From NCBI RefSeq assembly GCF_024171645.1, contig NZ_JALKAC010000002.1, forward strand, positions 1,048,186-1,112,185: a stretch of DNA of 64,000 nucleotides, given 5' to 3'. The notes under the pieces are model-generated. The model worked only from the letters and a program-made list of their open reading frames with translations, had not been told where the DNA came from and did not search any database. Source of the stretch: Flavobacterium sp. HSC-32F16 (GTDB lineage Bacteria > Bacteroidota > Bacteroidia > Flavobacteriales > Flavobacteriaceae). Below, one piece after another: positions 1-9,263 of the stretch. How positions within the stretch are numbered: position 1 is the first letter of the stretch; each line of letters begins with the position of its first letter. Position numbers and translations under genes: made by a program.

Positions 1-2
1 AT

Positions 3-1097
3 GATACGCTTTCTTTAGGGATTTTGTTTGAAATTGAGGCAGGTTCTTCATCTGCACCAGTTTTAAAAGATTTATTATTCAAAGCTTATGAATTAGAAAT
101 CAAAGTTAAGTTTATTCCAATCTCGATCGAAGATTACGAGAAATGGGTAAAATCACAGTCTAAACAGCGTTATATCATCAATATTTTAGGCGAAAAGTTA
201 GCGGCGTCACAATTGGCGGCAGTAACTAAAATAATGTCAGATCAAAATCTAAATATCGATTCCATTATCCGTTTAACAGGAAGAACTTCAATTGTCGAAA
301 AAGAACAATATCCTCGTTCTTGTATTCAATTATCTGTAACTGGTGAAATCGTAAATAAAATTGTCATGACGGCAAGTTTCATGGAGATTTCCAGAACTTT
401 AAACGTTGATATTTCTTTCCAGGAAGATAATATTTACAGAAGAAACCGTCGTTTGGTCTGCTTCGATATGGATTCAACTCTAATCCAAACCGAAGTTATC
501 GACGAACTGGCAGAACTAAACGGAGTTGGACCGCAGGTAAGAGCTATTACAGAATCGGCGATGAATGGCGAAATTGATTTCAACGAAAGTTTTAAACAGC
601 GTATGGCTTTGTTGGAAGGTTTGAGCGAAGATGTTTTACAAAATGTTGCTAAGAATTTACCAATAACACAAGGTGCACATCGTTTAATGAAAGCCTTGAA
701 ATATTATGGTTATAAAACCGCAATTCTTTCTGGAGGATTTACCTATTTTGGAGATTATCTGCAAAAAGAACTCGGTATCGATTATGTTCATGCCAATCAA
801 TTAGAAATTAAAGACGGGAAACTAACCGGGAAATATCTGGGCGATATCGTAGACGGTCAAAAGAAAGCCGAATACCTAAAAGCAATTGCCGAAAAAGAAG
901 GAATTCACATTAACCAAACTATTGCAGTTGGTGACGGAGCAAACGATTTACCAATGCTAAACTTAGCGGGTTTAGGAATCGCTTTCCACGCAAAACCAAA
1001 AGTAAAAGAAAGTGCTTCAACCTCAATTTCAAGTTTAGGACTTGATGGTGTTTTATACCTTTTAGGATACCATGATAGGTATATCGATATGATGTAA
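3..1097 (+). CDS. serB: Phosphoserine phosphatase SerB, 5' end outside window
   Basis: SerB removes the phosphate from phosphoserine in the last step of serine synthesis, in the cytoplasm. The HAD nucleophile motif DMDST is clear (about residues 148-152 counted from the TTG at position 24), and the Mg-binding GDGANDLPML lies near the C-terminus. The region before the HAD domain looks like the ACT-type regulatory part found in long SerB proteins. The reading frame is open back to position 3 (DTLSLGILFEIEAG), so the TTG at 24 is not a believable start and the gene begins upstream of the window. It stands alone at this edge. A palindromic repeat follows the stop and may act as the transcript end. 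Confidence 0.93.
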   Translation, partial: DTLSLGILFEIEAGSSSAPVLKDLLFKAYELEIKVKFIPISIEDYEKWVKSQSKQRYIINILGEKLAASQLAAVTKIMSDQNLNIDSIIRLTGRTSIVEKEQYPRSCIQLSVTGEIVNKIVMTASFMEISRTLNVDISFQEDNIYRRNRRLVCFDMDSTLIQTEVIDELAELNGVGPQVRAITESAMNGEIDFNESFKQRMALLEGLSEDVLQNVAKNLPITQGAHRLMKALKYYGYKTAILSGGFTYFGDYLQKELGIDYVHANQLEIKDGKLTGKYLGDIVDGQKKAEYLKAIAEKEGIHINQTIAVGDGANDLPMLNLAGLGIAFHAKPKVKESASTSISSLGLDGVLYLLGYHDRYIDMM

Positions 1098-1103
1098 ATA
1101 ATC

Positions 1104-1174
1104 ATTGTCACCCCTGAGCGAAGTCAAAGGGCTTTGATGTCGAAAAGAGCTTCGATTTCGCTCAGCCTGACAAT
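1104..1174. repeat. Dispersed palindrome, family A (copy 1)
   Basis: The left arm ATTGTCAcccCTGAGCGAAGTC and the right arm (gatttcgctcagcctgacaat) form an imperfect inverted repeat just after serB. It resembles the longer, perfect hairpin at 29707-29808, so the two are treated as one family. It may also serve as a transcript end for serB. Confidence 0.6.
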
Positions 1175-1227
1175 ATTGAGGAAACCTTATCAGCTTAGAA
1201 TCTTAGAACCTTAGAGTCTTAATAATG

Positions 1228-1320
1228 GCATGCCCCTCCGGGTCGGGCTATCCGTTTCAATCTTTTGTACCGAACCCCGGTACAAAAGGATTTCCACTTC
1301 TATCCCTCATGCGGCTTTAG
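1228..1320. repeat. Dispersed repeat, family B (copy 1) with a variable central hairpin
   Basis: Conserved flanks (GGGCTATCCGTTTCAAT on the left, GATTTCCACTTCTATCCC on the right) surround a hairpin at 1262-1288 with stem CTTTTGTACCG / CGGTACAAAAG. Related copies lie at 29530-29645 and, inverted, at 41697-41806. The outer part of the stem is different in each copy but always self-complementary. Confidence 0.7.
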
Positions 1321-1333
1321 TGGAATTTTCGTT

Positions 1334-1579
1334 TTAAAGCTGTTCTCTGGATTCCAATTCCTTTTTCATTTCTTTCAAAGTATTCATATTCATAATGAAA
1401 ATAGGAAGCAATGCAATCGGAATAACATTAGAAGCGCTAAAACCTTTATTGGCAATCAGAAAAATGTTAAGACCAAATAAAAGAAGTAATACAACACCAA
1501 ATAAATAAGTCACTGTTTTTAATGATTTCTGAGTTTTAACTAGTTCTTCGCTAGTCATTTCGCTAAAATTCTTTTTCAT
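1334..1579 (-). CDS. Small two-helix membrane protein of unknown function
   Basis: An 81-residue protein. It has a short polar N-terminus rich in Glu and Lys (KNFSEMTSEELVKTQKSL), two hydrophobic segments at about residues 26-43 and 50-65, and a charged C-terminal tail (KEMKKELESREQL). This layout suggests a small inner-membrane hairpin protein with both ends in the cytoplasm. I cannot assign a function. It lies 16 bases upstream of the GH3-family gene's stop and on the same strand, so it follows that gene and could be co-transcribed with it. The predicted start ATG has only Lys-rich sequence before the first helix, which fits a membrane-inserted protein without a cleaved signal. Confidence 0.6.
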   Translation of the reverse strand: MKKNFSEMTSEELVKTQKSLKTVTYLFGVVLLLLFGLNIFLIANKGFSASNVIPIALLPIFIMNMNTLKEMKKELESREQL

Positions 1580-1595
1580 TTCTGGTGGATCAAAT

Positions 1596-3119
1596 TTATA
1601 TCTTACTAAACTGCATCTCTTTCAATTGCTCCAAATAATCCCTCTGATTCGAAAGTCGCGGAATCTTATGTTGTCCACCCAATTTGTCTCTTTCTTTCAG
1701 CCAATCGTAGAATAAATTTTCACGAGCAATATTAATCACAAGCGGATTAAGAGTCATATTATTGCAGCGTTTCGCTTCGTAATCAGAGTTTAAAGTCTGC
1801 AGGGTTTCGTCCAAAACTTTTTGAAAAAGACCCACATCCGCAGGCTTTTTCTTGAATTCGATCATCCATTCGTGAGCACCTTTTTCTCTGTCCTGCATAA
1901 AAATTGGCGCAACCGTATAGTCGATAACTTCGGTTTGTGTAACCTGACAGGCTTTGGCAATCGCCTGATCGGTATTTTCAACCATCAATTCTTCGCCAAA
2001 AACATTAATATGATGTTTGGTTCTTCCTGTAACTCTAATTCTGTATGGATTCAACGAAGTAAAGCGAACCGTATCGCCAATTAAATAACGCCATAAACCA
2101 GAATTTGTGGTAATAACAATGGCATAGTTTTTATTCAATTCAACATCGGCTAAACGAATTACCTTTTGATCTGGAGCTCCAAAAGTATCCATCGGAATAA
2201 ATTCATAGAAAATCCCGTAATCCAGCATCAGTAATAAATCACTTGAATTGTTTAGATCCTGAATCGCAAAAAAGCCTTCAGAAGCATTATAAATTTCGTA
2301 ATATCTAAAATCCTTACTTGGCAAAATTTTCTTGTATTGTTCTTTATATGGAGAAAAACTCACGCCTCCGTGAAAATAAACTTCCAGATTCGGCCAAAGC
2401 TCTAATAAACTTTGTTTGCCGGTATTTTCAAGAACCTTATTCATTAAAACCAGCATCCACGAAGGAACTCCGGCAAAACTAGTTACATTTTCGTTTTTAG
2501 TTTCGTTAATGATTGCTGCAATTTTAGCTTCCCATTCGCTCATCAACGAAGTTTTGCTGCTTGGCGTACTGCTGAATTCGGCCCAAATTGGCATATTTTC
2601 AATCAGGATTGCTGATAAATCGCCAAAAAAAGTATTGTTGTTTTCATAGATTTGAGAACTTCCGCCCAATCGTAAACTCTTTCCAAGAAATAACTCAGAA
2701 TCTTCATTATTATTCAAATACAAACAAAGTAAGTCCTTGCTTCCTTTATAATGACAATCTTCGAGCGCTTCATTACTTACCGGAATAAATTTGCTTTTTG
2801 CATTGGTAGTACCGCTTGATTTGGCAAACCATTTAATAGGCGATTCCCAAAAAACACCTTGTTCGCCCTGACGTGTGCGTTCGATCAAAGGCTGTAGTTC
2901 TTCATAACTTGCAATCGGAACTCTTTCTGCAAAAGTCTGATAAGAGTTTATGGATCCAAAGTCATATTTTTTTCCAATAACCGTATTTTCAGCTGTCAAT
3001 AATAAATTATGCAATAGTTCTTCCTGAACTTCATTTGGGTATTTTAAAAAAAGTTCAATCTGATGTATCCTTTGTTTCAGGACCCACGAAGCGAAAGAGT
3101 TTATTATAGATAAAGGCAT
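1596..3119 (-). CDS. GH3 auxin-responsive promoter family protein (acyl-adenylate type enzyme)
   Basis: The 507-residue length and overall pattern match the bacterial GH3 family, which is related to plant GH3 acyl-acid amido synthetases of the ANL adenylating superfamily. The ATP-binding motif SSGTTNAKSK is at residues 101-110. YYEIYNASEGFFAIQD (mid-protein) and GLWRYLIGDTVRFTS are the other conserved adenylate-forming blocks. The plant enzymes join amino acids to acyl hormones. The substrate of the bacterial members is unknown, so only the adenylation chemistry is inferred. The start is an ATG with no better candidate nearby. The small membrane protein gene follows on the same strand. Confidence 0.88.
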   Translation of the reverse strand: MPLSIINSFASWVLKQRIHQIELFLKYPNEVQEELLHNLLLTAENTVIGKKYDFGSINSYQTFAERVPIASYEELQPLIERTRQGEQGVFWESPIKWFAKSSGTTNAKSKFIPVSNEALEDCHYKGSKDLLCLYLNNNEDSELFLGKSLRLGGSSQIYENNNTFFGDLSAILIENMPIWAEFSSTPSSKTSLMSEWEAKIAAIINETKNENVTSFAGVPSWMLVLMNKVLENTGKQSLLELWPNLEVYFHGGVSFSPYKEQYKKILPSKDFRYYEIYNASEGFFAIQDLNNSSDLLLMLDYGIFYEFIPMDTFGAPDQKVIRLADVELNKNYAIVITTNSGLWRYLIGDTVRFTSLNPYRIRVTGRTKHHINVFGEELMVENTDQAIAKACQVTQTEVIDYTVAPIFMQDREKGAHEWMIEFKKKPADVGLFQKVLDETLQTLNSDYEAKRCNNMTLNPLVINIARENLFYDWLKERDKLGGQHKIPRLSNQRDYLEQLKEMQFSKI

Positions 3120-3365
3120 GGAATATGGTATTGTTTAGATGTTAGTTTTTGCCATAGCAGACAAAATCAGGAAACTTAAAATTTGAATATCGCAATACAA
3201 ATATTAACTTTGCTGTTGTATCAAAAATAGTGTTTTTTGTAATAAAAACCGCTTCAATTGCACTAAGATTTTAATCCAAAAAATGATTTTTCAAAAAAAA
3301 ACAGAAAATAAAATCCTTAGCAGCAAAACTAAAATCTAATATCTAAAATCTACAATTTTAAACGA

Positions 3366-4160
3366 ATGACATATCAAGGCGTACTTACCAAAATGCAGAC
3401 AGAACTTGGAAACCCAATTCAATATTATTTAGTTTTCGAGGATAGTTTTCTCAACGTTAATCAATTGTTAGATAAAGAGATTGAGATTAATTTTGCAGGC
3501 TTCGAATGTTTAAACTGTCATAAGAAGAAAAAAATATTCAGACAAGGCTTTTGTTATGACTGTTTCTATTCAAGTCCCGCAGTAGGCGACTGGATTATTC
3601 GACCTGAATTAAGTACTGCACATTTAGGGATCGCAGATCGTGATTTAGAATACGAACAAAAAGCACAGTTACAGCCTCACGTTGTTTATCTGGCTTTATC
3701 AAGCGAAATAAAAGTAGGAGTGACCCGCAAAAGCCAGGTCCCAACACGATGGATAGATCAGGGCGCGACGCAGGCAATTGCTATTGTTGAGGTTCCAAAT
3801 CGATATTTAGCAGGAATAACGGAGGTCGCATTGAAAGAGCATTATGCTGATAAAACAAATTGGAGAAAAATGCTCCAATGTACAGCAGAAGGATGCGATT
3901 TAATTTTTGAAAAATCCAAAGTCGAAAATTTAATTCCGGCAGAAGTCAAAGATTATTTTTACAGCCAAAAAAATGATGTTTACGAATTGAATTATCCGGT
4001 TTTAAATTATCCGGCAAAAGTGGCAAGTTTAAACTTAGATAAAAGTCCATCGTTTCAAGGTAAATTAGTTGGAATAAAAGGGCAGTATTTAATTTTTGAA
4101 AACGGAACTGTTTTTAATATTCGCGGTTCCGAAGGTTATGTTGTAAATATAAACGTCTAG
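3366..4160 (+). CDS. DUF2797 domain protein with a Cys4 zinc-ribbon-like site
   Basis: A 264-residue protein of the DUF2797 family. Four cysteines (C48, C51, C63, C66: ECLNCH and FCYDCF) look like a small zinc site. A following segment (VYLALSSEIKVGVTRKSQVPTRWIDQGA) resembles the GIY-YIG-like core seen in this family. Nuclease activity is only an inference from that resemblance. It is transcribed divergently from the GH3 gene across about 250 bases, and a rho-independent terminator at 4332-4372 closes the unit. The predicted start is the ATG after an AT-rich leader. Confidence 0.8.
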   Translation: MTYQGVLTKMQTELGNPIQYYLVFEDSFLNVNQLLDKEIEINFAGFECLNCHKKKKIFRQGFCYDCFYSSPAVGDWIIRPELSTAHLGIADRDLEYEQKAQLQPHVVYLALSSEIKVGVTRKSQVPTRWIDQGATQAIAIVEVPNRYLAGITEVALKEHYADKTNWRKMLQCTAEGCDLIFEKSKVENLIPAEVKDYFYSQKNDVYELNYPVLNYPAKVASLNLDKSPSFQGKLVGIKGQYLIFENGTVFNIRGSEGYVVNINV

Positions 4161-4331
4161 TATAATCTCCCGTTTGTCTATCGTTATTGGGGAACAGTAT
4201 AGTAGATTTTAACCGCTGTTATAATCACTCTATCTTTATATTTTTAAAGGTAAGTATGTGAATTATAATAGATTTGGTTACAATTTTGTAATAATTACTT
4301 ATTCAAAGAAATTAATTTTAAAAATAAAAAG

Positions 4332-4372
4332 AGCCTAGATTTGAAGTTTGTCCTATCTAAGGCTTTTTTTTA
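4332..4372 (+). terminator. Rho-independent terminator after the DUF2797 gene
   Basis: Stem AGCCTAGAT pairs with ATCTAAGGCT, with one bulge and a 15-base loop, followed by eight T. It sits about 170 bases past the stop and just before the glycosyltransferase gene. Confidence 0.75.
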
Positions 4373-4413
4373 AAATTAAAATGAAATTATTTAAATCCGT
4401 AATTATTAAATAG

Positions 4414-5493
4414 ATGAGTATTTTAGGAGAAATAAACCGTTTTAGAAGAGGCGCAATGCGCGGTCTGACTAAAAACATTGGAAAACCAAAAACTGAACGC
4501 AACATTATTTTGGTTGATAAAACCGAAATTAAACGTGTTTTAATTTGCAGACCTAATGGCAGACTGGGCAATCTTTTATTGATTACACCTCTCGTTCAGG
4601 AAGTTGAAGAGACGTTTCCGAATTGTAAAATTGATTTATTCGTAAAAGGAGGCTTAGCTCCAATTATTTTTGAAAATTATGAATCAGTTAATAATACAAT
4701 TCATTTACCTAAAAAACCTTTTAAAAGTTTATTAGAATATATTAAAGTTTGGATTTCTATTACAAGTGCGCCTTATGATATGGCCATTAATGTCGACCAA
4801 AATTCTTCTTCCGGAAGGCTGGCTGTAAAATTCTCAAAAGCAAAATATAAATTCTACGGAGATCTTGACGGCGAATTAGCAGAACCCAAAAATGATTATG
4901 ACCACATTGCGAAATATCCTGTTTACAATTTCCGAACGTATCTAACTAAACTAGGATTGCCTAAAAGCAATAAAATTGTAGCTTCTTTAGACCTTAAACT
5001 TAACGCTGATGAACTTGATAACGGAAAGAAAATTCTAGACCTGATAATCGATCCATCTAAACGTACAATTTGTTTGTTTACTTATGCTACCGGAACGAAA
5101 TGTTTTTCAGAAGAATGGTGGGAAAGCTTTTATTCTAAACTTAAAATTGAATATAAAAATTACAATATTATTGAGATATTACCAATTGAAAATGTTTCAC
5201 AAATTGGATTTCAGGCACCAACTTATTACAGTAAGGATATTCGCGAAATGGGATCAGTTTTGGCAAATGTAGATTTGTTTATTGGGGCCGACAGCGGGAT
5301 TATGCATTTAGCAAGTGCTGTTCAGATACCAACGGTTGGTTTATTCTCTGTTTCAGAATTAAAAAAATACGAGCCTTACGACAGCGGAAGTGTGGCAATA
5401 GATACAAAAAAATGTTTACAGCCCGAATATTTCAAAATTATAAATTCAATTTTAGAAAACGGAAAATTAAAAGCATACCCTAAAGCAGTATAA
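4414..5493 (+). CDS. Glycosyltransferase family 9 (heptosyltransferase-like)
   Basis: A 359-residue GT-B fold sugar transferase of the family that includes LPS heptosyltransferases. The N-terminal phosphate-contacting segment (RPNGRLGNLLLITPLVQEV, near residue 47) and the family C-terminal motif GADSGIMHLASA (about residues 291-302) are both present. It probably adds a sugar from an ADP- or other nucleotide-activated donor to lipid A core or another envelope glycan, on the cytoplasmic face. The exact donor cannot be read from the sequence. It is a single-gene unit between two terminators. waaA, 17 kb away, supplies a related step. Confidence 0.85.
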   Translation: MSILGEINRFRRGAMRGLTKNIGKPKTERNIILVDKTEIKRVLICRPNGRLGNLLLITPLVQEVEETFPNCKIDLFVKGGLAPIIFENYESVNNTIHLPKKPFKSLLEYIKVWISITSAPYDMAINVDQNSSSGRLAVKFSKAKYKFYGDLDGELAEPKNDYDHIAKYPVYNFRTYLTKLGLPKSNKIVASLDLKLNADELDNGKKILDLIIDPSKRTICLFTYATGTKCFSEEWWESFYSKLKIEYKNYNIIEILPIENVSQIGFQAPTYYSKDIREMGSVLANVDLFIGADSGIMHLASAVQIPTVGLFSVSELKKYEPYDSGSVAIDTKKCLQPEYFKIINSILENGKLKAYPKAV

Positions 5494-5497
5494 AAAA

Positions 5498-5529
5498 AGG
5501 CCAATCATTACGATTGGCCTCTTTTTTTT
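5498..5529. terminator. Bidirectional terminator between convergent genes
   Basis: A perfect AGGCCAAT / ATTGGCCT stem flanked by seven A on the left and eight T on the right. It serves both the glycosyltransferase gene (+) and the AsmA-like gene (-). Confidence 0.9.
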
Positions 5530-5532
5530 GTA

Positions 5533-8136
5533 TTAATTTTTCTTCTTGAAAAGTCCGTTAATTAAGTCGCTTGCTTTTTTCGTAGCTTCCTGAGTTTTTT
5601 GTTCCTTTTCAGTTTTTGCAGCCTGCGTTGTATCTTTCGCTTTTGTGTTTTTGTTTATCAAATCAGTTAAAGCTGCTGCTCCTTTTTGAGTCAGTTTTTC
5701 TTTTTGCTGATTGGCCACTTGCGAAGCTAAACTCGTTACTGCGCTTTTCATATCCGTACTAACTTTTGGATTTGAAAAGTTACCTCCAATGATTGCGTTA
5801 ATTGGAATGTTTTCCAATTTAGCAGCATCGGCAGGAGACATTTTTGCAATAAGAGCATTGGCTTCAGTTCCTAAATATTTAGCAGGAACATCAAGTTTTA
5901 AATTGTAGTTCATTGTTTGGTCAAAACCGTGAGTTCCTCCAACCGTTACTTTGATATCCTGATATTTAATATCGAAAGGTTTTACATTTACTTTTCCGTC
6001 ATCAAAAGTCAAAGCCATTTTTAAATCATTTAAATTCAATTTGTTTAAATCCAGAAATTTAATATTTGAAGTTAAAGAATTTAATACAGTCGAATTTTTA
6101 GGATTTACCGTTGTAGAAAGTAATTGGCCTAATAAATCTCCGGAAATTGATTTTAAATCAGGGGTTAACTCTTTCTCGTCTAAATTCCCGTTTAATTTAA
6201 TAGTCGAATTTAATTTACCATTAATGATTCCGGCAATCGGAGCAATTTTTTTCATCATTTCTAATTGCGTAAAAGTCTGCGCAATATCAACCTGGTTAAA
6301 GCCTAAATTCACATCAAATGTAGGGACTTTAGTTTTAGTCGAAACAGCTCCGGTCAAACCAATTGTTCCTCCAAAAATTGACGTTTTAAAGTTTTCCAGT
6401 AATGCTTTTTCATCTTTAATGATCAATTTCCCGGAAACATCTTTTAGTTTTAAGTTATCATATAAAACCGTTGTCGCTTTTGCATTTAAAGTACAGTTTA
6501 AAAATGCTGGGATTTTCATAGCTTCAGCTGGTTTTGCCGGCGTTTTTTGTTCTGCTTTAGCAGGTTCTCCAGAAGTCATAAAATCATCAACTGCCAGTTG
6601 GTTAGAACTCATGTTGAAGTTTCCTTTTAGTTCTTGTTTTTTAAACATAAAACCATAGAAATTTTCTAAAACTCCGTTTATAGCAATATCACTTTTTCCG
6701 GTTGTAGCATTAAATTGTTTCAGGTTAATTGTACTTGGGTTAAACTCAACCAAAGCCGTGCTTATGTTCATGGATTTATTGTTTTCATCAGTATATTTAA
6801 ATCCTGATAAACTCATAGTTCCGGCATTTTTAATGTTTTGATACTGGCTTTTTTCTACAGAAGCCATATCAAAATTAGTTGTAACATCAGCTTTTAAAAT
6901 ACCTGCCAAAGGTTTATCCATTTTAATTGGATACGCTTTGGAAAGATTAGCTAAGTTGATTGTTCCTTTTAAAGCAGCATCTACAAGTGGATTTACTGTA
7001 ATGTTTCTCACATTTGCTTTAGCGCTGAAAACATCCTGATCGATTTTAAAAGACAGCTTATCTAAATTTACATAAGTATCGTTTAAAATTCCGGTTTCGT
7101 TGATGATTTTAGTATCAATTACAATATTCTGAACTGATTTTGGCAGGTTTGGATATTGAAATGAAGCATTGTTTGATGCAATTGCAATGTTGAATGCAGG
7201 GACAGTTGTATCTGTTAATTTTCCTTTTGCAAAACCAACAACAGTAAATTCTCCGGTTGTTTTTACACCATCAAGACTTGAAGCGTAAGCAGAAGGAATT
7301 AATCCTAAGAAGTTGGTAAACGATGAAGTAGGCGTTTTAAATTTCAAGTCATAAACCTGACCTTCTTTAACCATTTGAATAAATCCGTCAAATTCTAATG
7401 GTAATTGGTTAATCAAAGCTTTGTTTTCCTTAAAAGTATATTTGCTTTGGTCTAAATCAATTCCTAAAATCGCGTCTAAAGTCAGTTTTATATTTTTCAT
7501 ATAATTGACTTTATCCATATCTAAAGATACGTTAGCCGTAGTTTTTGTATTTAAATCCAGTTTTGAATTGGTAAAATCTCCAGTTCCTTCATGATTTAAA
7601 CTGTCAATAACCATTTTAATTTTTGAACCCTGATCAATATATCTAAAAGTGAAGTTCTCGATTTTGTAGTTTTGAATCTTCAAAGAAAGCGGACTGTTTT
7701 TATCGTCCTTTTTATCCTCTTGTTTTTTGTCTTTTAAAGCAATATCAAAATTTCCAACACCGTCTTTATTGAAGATAATGTTAATTAAACCATTTTCAGA
7801 AGTAATTCCCTGAATGTTTAAAGGTTCATCTTTTCCTTTAAAAAGCTCTTTAATGCTCATTTTAAGATTCAATTCTCCTAATGAAACCAAAGTATCCCCT
7901 TCAAAAGGTGCTTTGTTGATAATGACCAATTTCTCGATTCCAACTGCTGCATTCGGGAAGTTTTTAAACAAACTTAAATCAGCATCGGCAAAGCTTACTT
8001 TAGCATCAACGCTCTCATTGATGGCATCGGCAATTTTAGCCTTAATTTGATCTTTAAAGAAATACGGAATGGCAAATAATGCGGCCACGAAAACCACAAG
8101 GACAATGGCGGTTACTTTTAAAATTTTCTTTAACAT
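5533..8136 (-). CDS. AsmA-family protein
   Basis: An 867-residue protein. It has one N-terminal membrane helix (about residues 5-28) and a long beta-rich body full of repeated LKL/VDV strands, with the AsmA C-terminal region (GKLNSTIKLNGNLDE... and SPADAAKLENIPINAIIGGNFSNPKV) near residues 650-790. AsmA-like proteins (TamB/YhdP relatives) are thought to bridge the inner and outer membranes and move or organise phospholipids, and this role is inferred from the family. The tail is a Lys/Gln/Thr-rich low-complexity stretch ending FKKKN. It is a single-gene unit bounded by terminators. Confidence 0.85.
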   Translation of the reverse strand: MLKKILKVTAIVLVVFVAALFAIPYFFKDQIKAKIADAINESVDAKVSFADADLSLFKNFPNAAVGIEKLVIINKAPFEGDTLVSLGELNLKMSIKELFKGKDEPLNIQGITSENGLINIIFNKDGVGNFDIALKDKKQEDKKDDKNSPLSLKIQNYKIENFTFRYIDQGSKIKMVIDSLNHEGTGDFTNSKLDLNTKTTANVSLDMDKVNYMKNIKLTLDAILGIDLDQSKYTFKENKALINQLPLEFDGFIQMVKEGQVYDLKFKTPTSSFTNFLGLIPSAYASSLDGVKTTGEFTVVGFAKGKLTDTTVPAFNIAIASNNASFQYPNLPKSVQNIVIDTKIINETGILNDTYVNLDKLSFKIDQDVFSAKANVRNITVNPLVDAALKGTINLANLSKAYPIKMDKPLAGILKADVTTNFDMASVEKSQYQNIKNAGTMSLSGFKYTDENNKSMNISTALVEFNPSTINLKQFNATTGKSDIAINGVLENFYGFMFKKQELKGNFNMSSNQLAVDDFMTSGEPAKAEQKTPAKPAEAMKIPAFLNCTLNAKATTVLYDNLKLKDVSGKLIIKDEKALLENFKTSIFGGTIGLTGAVSTKTKVPTFDVNLGFNQVDIAQTFTQLEMMKKIAPIAGIINGKLNSTIKLNGNLDEKELTPDLKSISGDLLGQLLSTTVNPKNSTVLNSLTSNIKFLDLNKLNLNDLKMALTFDDGKVNVKPFDIKYQDIKVTVGGTHGFDQTMNYNLKLDVPAKYLGTEANALIAKMSPADAAKLENIPINAIIGGNFSNPKVSTDMKSAVTSLASQVANQQKEKLTQKGAAALTDLINKNTKAKDTTQAAKTEKEQKTQEATKKASDLINGLFKKKN

Positions 8137-8177
8137 ATTTATAGATTTGAGGTTTAATTTTGAAAAATTGACTCTTG

Positions 8178-8185
8178 CAAAAATA
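8178..8185 (-). promoter_or_regulatory. Putative -7 box for the AsmA-like gene
   Basis: TATTTTTG on the minus strand matches the Bacteroidetes TAnnTTTG box and lies 42 bases before the start codon. No clear TTG -33 element is seen. Confidence 0.35.
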
Positions 8186-8251
8186 GTTTTTTTATTGAAC
8201 TACAGAGATAAATTTTTCTTAATAATGTAAGAAAAATAAGCTGATTAAAAT

Positions 8252-8286
8252 AAAAAATCCGTTTGATACATTTCAAACGGATTTAA
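8252..8286 (-). terminator. Terminator after the alpha/beta hydrolase gene
   Basis: Perfect stem AAATCCGTTTG / CAAACGGATTT with a 7-base loop. The minus-strand read ends in a short T run, 18 bases past the hydrolase stop. Confidence 0.75.
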
Positions 8287-8303
8287 AGTATTTATTGTTG
8301 TAA

Positions 8304-9263
8304 TTATTTCTTTATAAATGAAACAATCTTATTTATCAATGTTTCAGAAATGGGAAGGCTTTCATTATTATAACTTTCCATATTTGCTTGTTTATCGCCA
8401 TCAATAATTTTAAAAATATGGTTCATTTTATCAATGATAACTAATTCAGCATTTTTATTGGCCTTCGATAAGTTTTCTGCATCTTTAACCGAAACCTGTA
8501 AATCATTATTTCCCTGAATGACTAAAATAGGAACAGTCAGTTTCTTGATTTCAATCTCTGGATCATATTTAAACCACGAAATCAAATACGGCTGAATGCT
8601 TGCCCTGAAAAGAGAATTTAAAAGCGGATCGACTTTCTTAACTTTATTACCGCTTTTTAAACTGTCAATAATAGGGAACGTCATCTCTTCAATTTGTTTA
8701 TTTGATTTAGAAGAGATTTGTGATTTTAAAAGTTTATCGGCAGATTCTCCGGCTCCGGCAATCGAAATAAATTTATTGGCTTTTGCTCCCGCAATCATTC
8801 CAATTAATGAACCTTCACTATGACCAATAACCGTTAATTGCGTAAAGCGTTTGTCTAATTTCAAGAAATTAATCCAGCTTTTTACATCTTCAGTATAATT
8901 TTCGAAAACCAAACTCGACTCAGTAATAGCCGATTTTTTACTTTCACCAATACCGCGTTTATCAAATCGTAAAGAGGCAATTCCGTTTTTTGCTAATTCT
9001 TCTGCCAGCATTTTCAAGGAATTGTTTTTCATCATCGGATTATTTCCGTTTCTGTCTGTTGGGCCAGAACCTGCAATTATTAAGGCAACCGGGCATTTCT
9101 TTACATCATCAGGGATGGTAAGTGTACCGTAAAGTTGATCATTATTGATTTTTAAAGTTGCGGGTGTTTCTTTAAAAGTATCTTGTTTTGCGTTTTGAGC
9201 ATTTATAATAGTCAAAAGCAGAAGAGCAGCAAACAGAAATATCTTTTTCATTTTAAGCGGCAT
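8304..9263 (-). CDS. Secreted alpha/beta hydrolase
   Basis: A 319-residue serine hydrolase. The oxyanion and nucleophile elbow is GHSEGS (VIGHSEGSLIG, about residue 150), with an upstream IAGSGPTDRNG turn and a late His in KMNHIFKI. These give the Ser-Asp-His layout of the family, and the Asp is probably in QGNNDLQVS. The N-terminus (KKIFLFAALLLLTIINA) is a Sec signal peptide, so the enzyme acts outside the cytoplasm. The substrate is unknown. The ATG at 9263 overlaps the sppA stop by one base (TAATG). An internal ATG at 9251 (MKKIF) is an equally good start. It is the second gene of an sppA operon. Confidence 0.8.
   Translation of the reverse strand: MPLKMKKIFLFAALLLLTIINAQNAKQDTFKETPATLKINNDQLYGTLTIPDDVKKCPVALIIAGSGPTDRNGNNPMMKNNSLKMLAEELAKNGIASLRFDKRGIGESKKSAITESSLVFENYTEDVKSWINFLKLDKRFTQLTVIGHSEGSLIGMIAGAKANKFISIAGAGESADKLLKSQISSKSNKQIEEMTFPIIDSLKSGNKVKKVDPLLNSLFRASIQPYLISWFKYDPEIEIKKLTVPILVIQGNNDLQVSVKDAENLSKANKNAELVIIDKMNHIFKIIDGDKQANMESYNNESLPISETLINKIVSFIKK

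Noticed and set aside
1265..1480. A short open frame on the plus strand after serB.
   Set aside because: It begins inside the family B repeat hairpin and overlaps the small membrane protein gene on the other strand.
6041..6658. A 205-codon open frame on the plus strand inside the AsmA-like gene.
   Set aside because: It is the antisense shadow of an AT-rich beta-repeat gene. It has no start context, no family pattern and no promoter of its own.
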